From Anoplolepis gracilipes (Eukaryota > Arthropoda > Insecta > Hymenoptera > Formicidae), in NCBI RefSeq assembly GCF_047496725.1, contig NC_132971.1:9135001-9199000 (forward strand): DNA of 64,000 nucleotides, read 5' to 3'. This document shows, piece by piece, positions 32,260 through 42,102 of this stretch. A program made the position numbers and the translations under genes. Numbering within the stretch: the stretch's first letter is position 1; every line of letters starts with the position of its first letter. The notes under the pieces were generated by a model, which worked only from the letters and a program-made list of their open reading frames with translations, made no database searches and was not told the origin of the DNA.

Positions 32260-32287
32260 TTCCTGAATGTTCTAGAACCTTCGGGAC
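32260..32287 (-). promoter_or_regulatory. Heat-shock element in U3 (left LTR)
   Basis: Five alternating TTC and GAA triplets with exact two-base spacing, followed by a partial sixth (GAc). This is the canonical inverted nGAAn array bound by heat-shock factor trimers. It lies about 150 bases upstream of the TATA box in gag-pol sense, the normal position for a heat-shock promoter. Confidence 0.75.
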
Positions 32288-35163
32288 TAGCATTATAATG
32301 TAATATCTATATCGTTATTTCTAGATATATCGCAATTATTACTAGCGTTACGATAACTTATCTGATTAATTACTTATCGCCGCATTGTATTATAGCGTTG
32401 TACTTAAATAATTGTAGAGATATGAGAGCATTACGCTAATTAACTTATTAATTAACAATTATCTATGATGTCGCATAATGTTATTCGTGGATTACAAGAT
32501 CTAAATTAGTCTACAGACGTTAAACTCGCTATTATATAACTATATGTATGTATGTATATCATTATAACTAGTAGTAAAGGTTTATATATATATATATATG
32601 TAATAATGGTATAAATGCACATGTAATATGCCGTGATATATTTACAATGGATGGATGAGGAGTGTGTAAGTGTGTATAAATGCATAAATTTAAGACAAGT
32701 TTATATTGTGAGAGGTTGAGTGTGTAATTTAAGTGATACGCTTGGAATATGTATGAATTAGTTATAAGATCCGAAACTATTGCGTTACCATGTATATGAT
32801 ACATTGATTATGTGTATGTTAATATATGAATATGCCTGTAATAAGTTTATAATAGGTTTATTGAGAGTGCTTTATTTGTGCGTACTAATGGGTCACTATG
32901 TATATAAATTATTTATAGAGTGTGTGTATTTGCGTGTTACTGGGTGGATAATACGTCTATAATAGTCAGATACTGATTAAACATTGTGTAGATGATAAGT
33001 TTATAACGCGCGTATTTTTGTATCACCGGGTATATTAAGTGACTATTGTTATATAATTTTATGGTGTGTTTGTTAAGGAGCGTGTATCTATGTAATTATT
33101 TCTGGGTGTTCATTATGCGTTTATACTTGGTTTATGTAGTGTATGATGTGTGTATTATCGTACCACCGTATATATAGGTATGGTCATTTTGTTTATTATG
33201 CATATGTATATTGTAATTATCATTCATCCTCAATAAAATGATAACGAAGTTTTGAGAATATTATCACGTTCAAGTTATTTCAGACACCTTGTATAAGTAA
33301 GAGTTAATTAAGTAATTGTATATATTGAGTGTGACTATTTAACTTTAGTTATCTTCCAGAGCTTTATTCGTTTTAAACTCTTTATGGGATATTTATATTG
33401 TTTTCACTATAATATATATATATATATATATGTATTATGAGTGGTTCATTTTAATTATTATTGGTTTTAATTGATTACTTAAATATTGTCTGAGCCTCGA
33501 GGAGTTCTTGTCAGGTCATTATAATTTGCCTTTAAAACATCTGTGGATTATGATATCTGCAGCGAGTCGCATATATATATATATATATGTATATGTGCAT
33601 GCACCAAGTTATCTCCATGGTTGATATATGAAATAATTATAAATGATAGCTGACCGGATTTTTATTGGCAAACCAAATTGGATTCATGGTAAGGAATTAT
33701 TATGCAGAAGATGGGTTTGATCGAATCTTTTATTATTGTTAAAATTTGGATTTAATGAAATCACTGCGCTGCGGTGGAATATGAGTAAAATTGACAAGTT
33801 ATTATATTTGGGTGACAGAATCGTTAGACATGTACGTTATTGTGGTATTAATTCGGCTTTGGGATATAAAACTGCATTTAATAGTGAAGGCATAATTATA
33901 TATTGGAGGTGCGGATTAAAATAAATAAATTATTAAAGTTGAAAATATGAGGTGTTCCTGAAGCAAAATGGGTCTATAACAATGTGCGCTTAACTTTTTA
34001 TGGCGGGGCTGTAGCCCTATAAGTTGCTACCTTTTTTGGTTCCTTATGAGCCAAGGCGCCAGGAAATATTTAATTAAGGTCACTGGGCGGGTTTTTTATG
34101 TGATGTTTAAACCGTTAAAAATTGGGTGCTTTTCGATGTTGCGACAACTTTTGATATATTGAGAAAAGTGATTTAGACTGTGCATAGGAAGTTGCAATTG
34201 CACATACGAGTTACTTGGCTTGCTCAGTTTTAATAATTAATGAAAGTTCATATACAGGGTGTCCCGAAAGTACCGATCGGAGTTTATTATATGAAGCTTA
34301 TGGAATTTAACCAAAGGAATCGGTCGGTTGTTAAACACTATTTTATACTAATGTTTGGATAATATGACAATGTTAGTTTATATACCGGGTGTCAATTTAT
34401 TAAGGTGAACATGTATCGGGAGTTGTATTTCCGCTCATTCGCAGTTACGATCTCTTTTCTTGAGTGATTTTAGCTTGTTATATAGATTTACTTTATATTT
34501 TTGTTATACCGGGTGGTGGTTAATTCTCGATGCGTGTGTCTATGGTGATGTGTACGTGTATGTTTGTGTTTAGTAAGAGTGATGACGACGAGGTGGAGTG
34601 AACATTGGTTTATATTATCGCTATTACTTAATTTACGTTATTCTATTGACGCATACTTAATATTATGTTTCCTTTTTATTTTTCAGATACTGCAACTAGA
34701 GTGACAAAACTAAATGGGTAATTATAATAAAATTAAGATGTTCGACCGACTTGGTGGGTCGTTTCTCTTCTCTTTTTCAGGTGCTGAGGAGGCGGACCAG
34801 AAGGTGATATACCGGGTGGCCGGAAAATAGGTGAGAATTTTCATTGGACAATTAATTAATTATTTTCCTTCATTTTTAGGTAGGTGATAGGGGAGAACCA
34901 GTGATGGGGATAAAACAGAAAAAAAAAAAGAAGAAAAAGAAAAAAAAAAGGAAAAGGATGTTTTAGCCGGAAACATAATAAAAGGTATTTATCGGCTTAA
35001 TCTATTTTTGATAATAACTATATATATATATATGTATATATAAAAAAGAAAAGGAAAGTAAAAGAATTTTATAGGTGCTTAACGCTTACTATGTCTACTT
35101 AACAGGTGACGTATGGAGTCAACGGACGGCGACTGGTGTCAAGCGGAGGCGCTGGACGTGACA

Positions 35164-35174
35164 CCCCCCTCCTT
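35164..35174 (-). other. Polypurine tract of the Gypsy element
   Basis: In sense AAGGAGGGGGG directly before the 3' LTR start TGTCACGTCC; the usual primer for plus-strand DNA synthesis. Confidence 0.85.
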
Positions 35175-35224
35175 AAAAGTGGAGCAGCGTGAAATGATGC
35201 GACGGTGAGCTCGTTGAACTCGGC

Positions 35225-37081
35225 TTACGGTGCGGTTGATAGACGGTTGATCTTTCGTTCCAAGTGCAAGTAGGCTTCTCGCAGGTTGGCGATCTCTGAA
35301 GATATGGCGGGAGTCCTCTCCTTGGAAGAGTGGTGAATCGTCATCGTATCCGTGGATTCATGAGAGATGTCCTTCTGGATTCGGTGATCTATCATTGGGC
35401 GCGATAATGGAGAATTGCTGAGTGTCTTGGCAGGTGTTTCCTGTTTGGTTGGTTTTTGAGAGTTGGCACTATCATCAGTCATTAACATATCATCATTTGT
35501 TAATATGTTTTTATTTTTCAGGCTCGAGTTTCGATAGCTTAACTTTCTTGCTAGGCTTTTCAAGATGATAAATAAGGTGAGTATTATAATTCCACCAATA
35601 ACTGTTGTTGTTACCGAGACCTCCACGATGTATACAGGGCTCGAGTGGTCTGGTCGTCCTGGAGAGTCGTCTGTGCTTGGATTCTGTACGTCCGAGTGCT
35701 CGTGAATCTCGTTTAACTCGTCGATATGTTGACCCCATGGTAGCGTTCTTGATTGGAGGCCTTGAGGATCGATAGCAGACACTTTCAACTCTGGAGTGAA
35801 TACGTACCATTTGTTTCTCATTTTGTACATTGCCGTAGCAAGCGGATCGCATTCAATTTCTGTGCCTTCGCCAGATATAACGCGTGTTCTTGGCTTTAGG
35901 TACATGGGCTTCCCGTCTATTATTACTGGGAGCTCCTGGAAACAGCTTTCCGTGGCCCTGATCCGTGCGGGTACAGGAGTACATCGAAATACTTGTACAG
36001 CTTCCCCTCGTACGCGCGCTGAGTATCCTGGTGTTTTTGTGACGGCGTACGCAAATGATGGAGGGTCTTGGTGAGCCATGGCGGTCAAGGCGTGTAATTT
36101 TGTTACTTCCGTGAGGCATTTCCTCATGACAAGGTCTTCGTAGGTATTTTCTACGCTCAGGTCTGTCTTTGTGTTACTCTTGTACGAAAAGTACGAGTGG
36201 TGAGATCGGTGCACCTTATTTACGGATGGTTGATTCTTTACGTAAGAGTCGTTGATTTCCCGTATTACTAGTCGGGGGTTTTCGGTCTGTATCACAGTGG
36301 CGTTGCAGACGTCGTGACGCGCTCGAGCAAACGCGAGCAGGTTGGTGTTTTCTACCGTTAAGGCGTATGCCGTGGGACGTCCCGTAATTTGTAGTCTTTT
36401 GGCAATTCCTCTATACAAGACGGTATGCCGTAGTTGAGTGCATCCTCCGTGAACAAAGGGGGACCAGAAATTATGAAAGCCCTCTTCGTCGGTGCATTCA
36501 AGGTCGATGTATGTGCAACTAGCACCACTAGGTAAGAATATCTTGGTTTCCATCGTGTCGATCTTGACAATGGTCCGTTTGAACGTTATGTGCAAGTACA
36601 CGTTTATGACGCGTTTTGTTTTCAGGTCGTCTGATGGCAGGTTGTGGGCGCTGACGGTTTCGGTCGGCGGAATAGTGCGGCTATTCACGCGGTTGGCGGA
36701 AAGGCCGTCAAGGGTCTGGTTCCCGAATTGCAGTTTCCCTTGTGCGTGTATGTGCATGCATACAGGAGCAGATACAGATAAGTAATGTCGTTTATTGCTG
36801 GTAGGTGTTGTAGATTCCCTCGTGGTGTGGTCCGTGTGGCTGATCACGTAGTCTATCTCTATGCGGCAGCTTAGTACGTCCGCTGTGGTGAGTCTGGGCT
36901 TCGCGAGGATCTCCACGCTCACATCTCGGGTGATTGGAAGCTTCCCGTGTAATCGACAGGCGTTGTTATCGAGCAGCGAGATTGTGGTCCCGTTGTCGCA
37001 CGGCGTGTTGCAGTCGTAGCCTACGAGGGCGTTGCAGTCCTGGGTTGCCAGATACGCTAGGAAGACGATCAGTGAGGCCAT
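35225..37081 (-). CDS. env: Envelope glycoprotein (env) of the Gypsy element
   Basis: A 618-residue ORF starting 115 bases after the pol stop. Features seen: a hydrophobic signal peptide at residues 1-18, a Cys-rich ectodomain with several N-glycosylation sequons (such as NQT and NAT), one transmembrane helix at about residues 488-507 (VIGGIIILTLFIIL), and a 110-residue Ser/Thr/Lys-rich cytoplasmic tail ending in a short helical stretch. It lacks the furin site plus fusion peptide expected of the baculovirus-F-like envelopes of classic errantiviruses. The N-terminal cysteine pattern (YDC...C...LLDNNAC) and a FQELPV-type motif remind me of chuvirus-type glycoproteins captured by arthropod retroelements; low confidence. 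Probably expressed from a spliced message. The ORF is intact. Confidence 0.75.
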   Translation of the reverse strand: MASLIVFLAYLATQDCNALVGYDCNTPCDNGTTISLLDNNACRLHGKLPITRDVSVEILAKPRLTTADVLSCRIEIDYVISHTDHTTRESTTPTSNKRHYLSVSAPVCMHIHAQGKLQFGNQTLDGLSANRVNSRTIPPTETVSAHNLPSDDLKTKRVINVYLHITFKRTIVKIDTMETKIFLPSGASCTYIDLECTDEEGFHNFWSPFVHGGCTQLRHTVLYRGIAKRLQITGRPTAYALTVENTNLLAFARARHDVCNATVIQTENPRLVIREINDSYVKNQPSVNKVHRSHHSYFSYKSNTKTDLSVENTYEDLVMRKCLTEVTKLHALTAMAHQDPPSFAYAVTKTPGYSARVRGEAVQVFRCTPVPARIRATESCFQELPVIIDGKPMYLKPRTRVISGEGTEIECDPLATAMYKMRNKWYVFTPELKVSAIDPQGLQSRTLPWGQHIDELNEIHEHSDVQNPSTDDSPGRPDHSSPVYIVEVSVTTTVIGGIIILTLFIILKSLARKLSYRNSSLKNKNILTNDDMLMTDDSANSQKPTKQETPAKTLSNSPLSRPMIDHRIQKDISHESTDTMTIHHSSKERTPAISSEIANLREAYLHLERKINRLSTAP

Positions 37082-37196
37082 TGTGAACTCTATGTTGATT
37101 CTGCTTAAGAGAAAAATGTAGAACAGTACGTTCCGGTCTGAACCAGAAAATGGAGAAGATAACTGAGTAATCCAATCTGAAACAGAAGAAAGGTAG

Positions 37197-40100
37197 TCAT
37201 CCTGGTTCGCCGTAGTGGGCTTTCCGTAGTCTATTGACGTGCACTATTCGCGTTGATTTATTAATTTGAATTCGCACGTTTTCGTGGTCGAGGATTTCGA
37301 TAATGCGGTACGGGCCGTGATATTCTTTTCCGAATTTATCTGTTTTACTCTCGTTTAATAGAAAGACGTTATCGTTTGCGTTGAAAGTCGTCGGGTTTAC
37401 GCGTTTGTCGTAGTAATTTTTGGAGCGCTCTTTAGCCCTAATGAGATTAGCTCTAGCGACTTCCTGTATATCACAGATTTTTTCGAACAGGTTTGTTAAG
37501 TAGGAGTGATATGTTTCAGGATCTTCTTCGGGGTTGTGTCCCGATGGAACTCTGGCGACACGTCCGAAGATCAATTCGTGAGGTGTGTACCCGGTACCTT
37601 CGTGTACTGAGGTATTATACGAAAAACTGGCACGCTCAATGAGGTCGTCCCATGCTTCTTCCTTATTGACGAAGCACTTCAGGTATTCCATTAGAACGAG
37701 GTGCGACCTTTCGAGTGACCCATTAGATTGTGGATGGTGAGCAGTCGTTCGGAAGTGTTGGATACGGAACTTTTTGGTTACGCTTTTCATGAGTACACCG
37801 GTAAAGTTCGTCCCTTGGTCGGTGAGTATGCTTCGGGGGCATCCAAAACGACAGATAAAATAGTGGATAAAGGCGTTCGCCGTGGTTTCGCCTCTAGCGT
37901 CTGGTAGTGGTGCGTATACTGAGTATTTTGTGAGGAGATCTTGCATCGTTAGAACGTATGAGTTGCCGCTAGGAGTGGTTCTGAGTGGTCCTACTATGTC
38001 GAGAGCCACTTTGTCGAAGGCGCGTCCAGGTGTGTCGGTCAATATCATTGGTTGTCGAGTCTTCCTTCTGACTAGTTTCATAGATTGACACGTTCGACAA
38101 TTCCTGATGTAGTTTAATATATCGCCTTTCATTTTGTTCCATGTAAACCTTTGTTTAATTCGCTGGTACGTCTTCGTGACGCCCTTGTGTCCACCGACGG
38201 CAGATTCGTGATTTTCGCGGATTATCGCTGTACGGTCCTCTACCGGAGGGGTGACGGTTGGTCCATGACATATGCTGATGGTGACGGGCCTTTCGGAGAG
38301 TATCGCTTGCAGTGTCTGTAAGACTCGATCCCATGGTATCGTGTCGAGGCTGGGTGTCTCTCGTATGCTAACAGTATGTAGTTGTAATTCCGTCATCACG
38401 TCGAGGGTTGATCTGAAACATTCCTTTAAGATTTCTTCGTCCAATAATGTTGTTCTTTTCTCTTTTGCAGGTAGTACTATAATGTGTCGTCCCGCGTCTA
38501 TGGATGGATAGACTCGCGCTCTTCCGAGCATTAAGTCGTCTAGCGGAGGTAGGTATCCATCTTGCTGTAATTCCATAGCTCCTTTATCGAAGGGGTGTTT
38601 ATCAACGGTGACCAGTATGATTGTGTTATCGTTGCAATTCAGTAATGGTATGTTGCGTTTTTTTATACGGCATCTTGTGCTATGGGTGGTTATTAATTCT
38701 GGTCTCATTTGCAGAGTTTCTTCTTCGGGAAGAATTTCCAAGGTATCGAATTCCTTATCGCTGTTGTCGTCAACAGTGGTTTCGTCCGGCGGTTCTGTCA
38801 CGGGGTCGGGTGGAGGTTCTGGGGGTATAGAAGGTAAGTGTGATATTGTTTTTCCTCGTGACTGAAATTGCGCTACGTTATCGACGCGTTCATTGTTCGT
38901 CTGTTCGTCAAGGAGGTCCAAGAGTCCTTTCGTAATTAACGGTGGTGATTGTTGGTTATTCGTGAAACGTGGGGAAGGTGAAGGATGGGAAGATGTGGGG
39001 GGAGGTGGACCGGATGATAGAGGTTTACTGTCGAATATTTCCTCAGAAGAGTCGGAAGCTACAACATACGGCCGTGAGGTGATTATTTCACTCTCGACCG
39101 TAGGCCTTCTGGTAGGTACTTTCCGACGCCTTTCATCATCAGAACTGTCATCGTCAGTGCTTGTAATTAGGTCTCGTACTTTCTGAGGGAGACGTATGCG
39201 TTTTTTTTCGATCGGGAGAATGGAAACAGTAGCGGTTATAGGATTTCTGGACAGGGCATCGGCATTTTTGTTCGTGACACCTGTCTTGTATGCGACTGTA
39301 TATTCGTATTCTTCGAGTTTCAGGCGCCATCGCATAAGGCGAGAGGTCGGGTCCTTCACTCGGTTTAACCAGGCGAGCGGTTGGTGATCCGTCACGAGCG
39401 TAAACTTGCGCCCGTAGAGGTAAGGTCTGAAGTGTCCGACGCAATAAATTATGGCTAGCAGCTCTTTCTCTGTTGTCGAGTAGTTCCTTTCGGCTGAATT
39501 GAGTACTCTGGACGTATACGCGATTGGCAAGTCTTGGCCGATTGTTCCTTGGCTTAGGACTCCAGCGATAGCGTAGTCAGATGCGTCCGTAGTGAGCAGG
39601 AATTCTCGCGTGAAATCCGGGAATTGCAGTACCGGTTCTTCGCAGAGTCGTCTTCGAAGAGTCTCAAAAGCGTGTTGTGTATTTTCGTTCCATGAGAAGG
39701 TACTGTTTTTCTTCAGGAGGTCCGACATTGGTTTAGCTATTCCTGAAAAATCGGGGATGAAGCGGCGGTAGTAGCCTGATAAGCCTAGAAATTGTCGTAC
39801 GTTTTTCAGACTCCTTGGAACTGGAAAGTCTTTAACAGCTGAGACTTTCTGGGGGTCAGGGCGTACGCCAGTATCTGTAATTACGTGCCCGAGATAGACG
39901 ACTTCATGTCGCAAAAACTCACATTTATCTGGTTGTAAAGTGAGATTGGCGGTTTTTAAACGTTTCATTAATTTATCCATTTTAATGTCATGTTCCCGCA
40001 ACGAGCTTGCGTATATCACTATGTCGTCCATGTACACCAAAAGTTCTATACCTTGCAGTCCGGTCAATATTTGGTCCATTAATCGTTGGAAAGTGGCCGG

Positions 40101-41681
40101 TGCGTTTCTGAGTCCGAATGGCATCCTGGAGAATTGGTAATGGCCATGTGGTGTAGAGAAAGCTGTTTTGTGCGCATCCTTGGGATCCATTGGGATTTGA
40201 TGGAACCCACTGGCGAGGTCGAGGACGGAGAAATATTTTGCACTGCCCAACTGGTCGAGGATATCGCTGATATTTGGCAGAGGGTAGGCGTCTCCTAGCG
40301 TTTTTTCGTTGAGCCTTCTGTAATCGATGACCATTCGCCATCTCTTGTTTCCAGTTGAGTCCGGTTTCTTCGGAACGATCCAGACGGGGGAACTGTACGG
40401 TGAAGTGGATGGTGTCACTATATTTTTCTGAAGGAGCTCGTTGACCTGTTTATTTATTTCTTCTCGATGTATTGGCGGAAATCTATACTGCTTCGTGTGT
40501 ATAGGTATCTCGTCCGAAGTGATTATTTTATGGGTGATTGTTGAAGTTTGGTCCAGATATTCTCCTGGTACGTAGAATCTGTCATTGTGTCGTTTTATTA
40601 GTTCAAAAATATTCTCTTTTTCTAGGTCGTTAAGATGATCGAGGCGCAAGAGTCGTATTATTTGAGTAATTCTGTCCGGTGTAGAGTCTTCCTTATGATT
40701 GTGTTCGCGCTGGGTGAGTATCTCGGGTGAGTTCCTTAAGTTTTTCCAATGTATCTTCTCGTTTACCATATTAACTATTTGCATTTTGTGTATGTCGTTG
40801 TATTTCGCAAGATTAGATGCACGCTGATCGATGAGAGTGAAATGATGTATATTATTATTTGTTTCAGGTTGCTTATTTGTAGCTACGCACAAAGGGGGTG
40901 GGTCATCCGCTTTTGCGGGGCTTAGAGGAAAGTAAGGAAGAGCAATTATAGAAGATTGACCGCCTGGGCCGAGACCAGAGGAAGGGGTTCGCACCGACGC
41001 GAGAGCGGCATCGTCGTTCGCCGGCGGAGATAAGGATCCCCTTTCTGTGTAAGTAATGTGAGAATGATTTGTGATAATAGTATTAGAATCAAGGGACGTG
41101 TGCGTAGAAGCGATTGTAGCTTGAAGTGTTGCATTTTTTGTAGAAAGGGATGGGGGATAATCGGGAGAGGTATTGGGATGTCGACCTAGGTCGACGCCGC
41201 ACCTTGGTGCGACAAGGGGAAGGCAGTGCTCCTGCCCGTAGAGATGATAGTCGGGATCGACGTTTTGTGTTGGTGTATTAAGAAGAGGAAGAGAGGGGGT
41301 AAATGTATTTTGGTTTTGTAGCGTATTTTGTTTGTTAAATGATGAGTTTGATTGTTTGTTGTTTTCAATGTGTATCTTGGTCTTTGTGTTATTGTGTAGT
41401 TTGTTTGGTTGTTTATTTTTGCATGTAGTAAAATTATCTTGACTCGTTGCAGGTGCAGTGCGTGCTTCTTGGGTGCGAAGGCTTTTGCTCGCTTGAATTT
41501 TGACGGGACTATTGCCCGATGGGCTAGAGGGTTGCCTCAGAGGCTCCCTGGAAGGGGGGTCCTGTGATATTTTTGTTACTTCTGTTAGCGTAACGGTAGG
41601 TATTATAATTTCTACTTCTTCGTCTAATGTATTCGTGATGCCGATATATGCCCTTGTCGTTGATACACGTGACAAGTGCAT
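37197..41681 (-). CDS. pol: Pol polyprotein: RT, RNase H, macro-like segment, integrase
   Basis: A 1494-codon open frame. Residues 1-30 (RAYIGITNTLDEEVEI) match the end of the protease domain, so translation must enter from the protease frame by a shift near 41650-41670. Residues about 40-330 are a low-complexity Asn/Thr/Pro spacer. RT follows, with YMDD at residues 550-553 (40023-40034). RNase H shows TTDASDY near residue 697. A Pro/Asp/Glu-rich linker comes next, then a macro-domain-like segment at about 1007-1140 (listed separately). Integrase has an HHCC finger (GGHKG ... CRTCQ, from about residue 1155), D in ALDIVGPL, D in LTDQGTNF and E in SNGSLERSH. All catalytic residues are present. 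Confidence 0.92.
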   Translation of the reverse strand: MHLSRVSTTRAYIGITNTLDEEVEIIIPTVTLTEVTKISQDPPSREPLRQPSSPSGNSPVKIQASKSLRTQEARTAPATSQDNFTTCKNKQPNKLHNNTKTKIHIENNKQSNSSFNKQNTLQNQNTFTPSLPLLNTPTQNVDPDYHLYGQEHCLPLVAPRCGVDLGRHPNTSPDYPPSLSTKNATLQATIASTHTSLDSNTIITNHSHITYTERGSLSPPANDDAALASVRTPSSGLGPGGQSSIIALPYFPLSPAKADDPPPLCVATNKQPETNNNIHHFTLIDQRASNLAKYNDIHKMQIVNMVNEKIHWKNLRNSPEILTQREHNHKEDSTPDRITQIIRLLRLDHLNDLEKENIFELIKRHNDRFYVPGEYLDQTSTITHKIITSDEIPIHTKQYRFPPIHREEINKQVNELLQKNIVTPSTSPYSSPVWIVPKKPDSTGNKRWRMVIDYRRLNEKTLGDAYPLPNISDILDQLGSAKYFSVLDLASGFHQIPMDPKDAHKTAFSTPHGHYQFSRMPFGLRNAPATFQRLMDQILTGLQGIELLVYMDDIVIYASSLREHDIKMDKLMKRLKTANLTLQPDKCEFLRHEVVYLGHVITDTGVRPDPQKVSAVKDFPVPRSLKNVRQFLGLSGYYRRFIPDFSGIAKPMSDLLKKNSTFSWNENTQHAFETLRRRLCEEPVLQFPDFTREFLLTTDASDYAIAGVLSQGTIGQDLPIAYTSRVLNSAERNYSTTEKELLAIIYCVGHFRPYLYGRKFTLVTDHQPLAWLNRVKDPTSRLMRWRLKLEEYEYTVAYKTGVTNKNADALSRNPITATVSILPIEKKRIRLPQKVRDLITSTDDDSSDDERRRKVPTRRPTVESEIITSRPYVVASDSSEEIFDSKPLSSGPPPPTSSHPSPSPRFTNNQQSPPLITKGLLDLLDEQTNNERVDNVAQFQSRGKTISHLPSIPPEPPPDPVTEPPDETTVDDNSDKEFDTLEILPEEETLQMRPELITTHSTRCRIKKRNIPLLNCNDNTIILVTVDKHPFDKGAMELQQDGYLPPLDDLMLGRARVYPSIDAGRHIIVLPAKEKRTTLLDEEILKECFRSTLDVMTELQLHTVSIRETPSLDTIPWDRVLQTLQAILSERPVTISICHGPTVTPPVEDRTAIIRENHESAVGGHKGVTKTYQRIKQRFTWNKMKGDILNYIRNCRTCQSMKLVRRKTRQPMILTDTPGRAFDKVALDIVGPLRTTPSGNSYVLTMQDLLTKYSVYAPLPDARGETTANAFIHYFICRFGCPRSILTDQGTNFTGVLMKSVTKKFRIQHFRTTAHHPQSNGSLERSHLVLMEYLKCFVNKEEAWDDLIERASFSYNTSVHEGTGYTPHELIFGRVARVPSGHNPEEDPETYHSYLTNLFEKICDIQEVARANLIRAKERSKNYYDKRVNPTTFNANDNVFLLNESKTDKFGKEYHGPYRIIEILDHENVRIQINKSTRIVHVNRLRKAHYGEPG
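38260..38660 (-). other. Macro-domain-like segment inside pol (pol residues about 1007-1140)
   Basis: Lies between RNase H and the integrase zinc finger. The second half follows the pattern of TARG1/OARD1-type macro domains: a GRHI strand, LPAKEKR, a long helix with L..CFRSTLDVM, an I...PSLD loop in place of the family's GCGLD, then W..V...L.AI and a final TISI strand. Macro domains bind or hydrolyse ADP-ribose. The glycine-rich loop is altered though the Asp is kept, so activity is uncertain. The assignment is by eye. Confidence 0.5.
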
Positions 41682-42102
41682 CTCCGGCGAAGACCGCGTC
41701 GCGGGCGCGTATCGGGGCGAGATAACCCGTTTTAATTTCCGGATTAGCTATGCGGACCGTGATTCCCAGCTTCATACGTGAGGGTATGACAATGGACTCC
41801 TTGTCCTTGAATGGAAACGCGCAGTCGCGCCACGTGATTAACTTATTACCGTAATTAATGCACGCGTTATGTTCAGTGAAGAACGACGAACCTAATATGC
41901 CCTGTGTGATTATAGGGAATTCGTCGGCTACCACGTGGAAAACTACTGGGGTTTCCGAAACGTATGCTATGGCGGATCCCAGAGTGGTGACAACATTTTC
42001 GGTGATACCCGTTAATTGGATAGTCTCCTTGTTGTTGATTTGAATATCGGATTTAATGCAACCTTTCTTTATTATATTAGGCTGTGCTCCTGTATCGAGC
42101 AT
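41524..42102 (-). CDS. Retroviral-type aspartic protease region
   Basis: A 192-codon open segment with the active-site motif MLDTGAQPN at its first residues and ILGSSFF further on, both typical of retroelement proteases. In-frame protein sequence also continues upstream of the ATG, so it is normally made by frameshifting from gag; the shift needed is -1 and the frames overlap around 42100-42180. It continues as domain to about GDALVTCINDKG. Beyond that the matching sequence (AYIGITNTL) is in the pol frame, so the last 45 codons here are probably not used. Confidence 0.75.
   Translation of the reverse strand: MLDTGAQPNIIKKGCIKSDIQINNKETIQLTGITENVVTTLGSAIAYVSETPVVFHVVADEFPIITQGILGSSFFTEHNACINYGNKLITWRDCAFPFKDKESIVIPSRMKLGITVRIANPEIKTGYLAPIRARDAVFAGDALVTCINDKGIYRHHEYIRRRSRNYNTYRYANRSNKNITGPPFQGASEATL

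Larger units (their letters stand above)
29432..35163 (-). repeat. 3' LTR of the Gypsy element (5732 bp)
   Basis: In sense it begins TGTCACGTCC at 35163 and ends GGGACGTAACA at 29432. A TATA box near 32104 puts U3 at about 3.05 kb and R plus U5 at about 2.65 kb. Contents include a heat-shock element, a GC-rich repeat array, a TA-rich middle (32300-33600), several TATACCGGGTG motifs (34380-34820) and, on the plus strand, a run of splice-site pairs. Confidence 0.93.
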
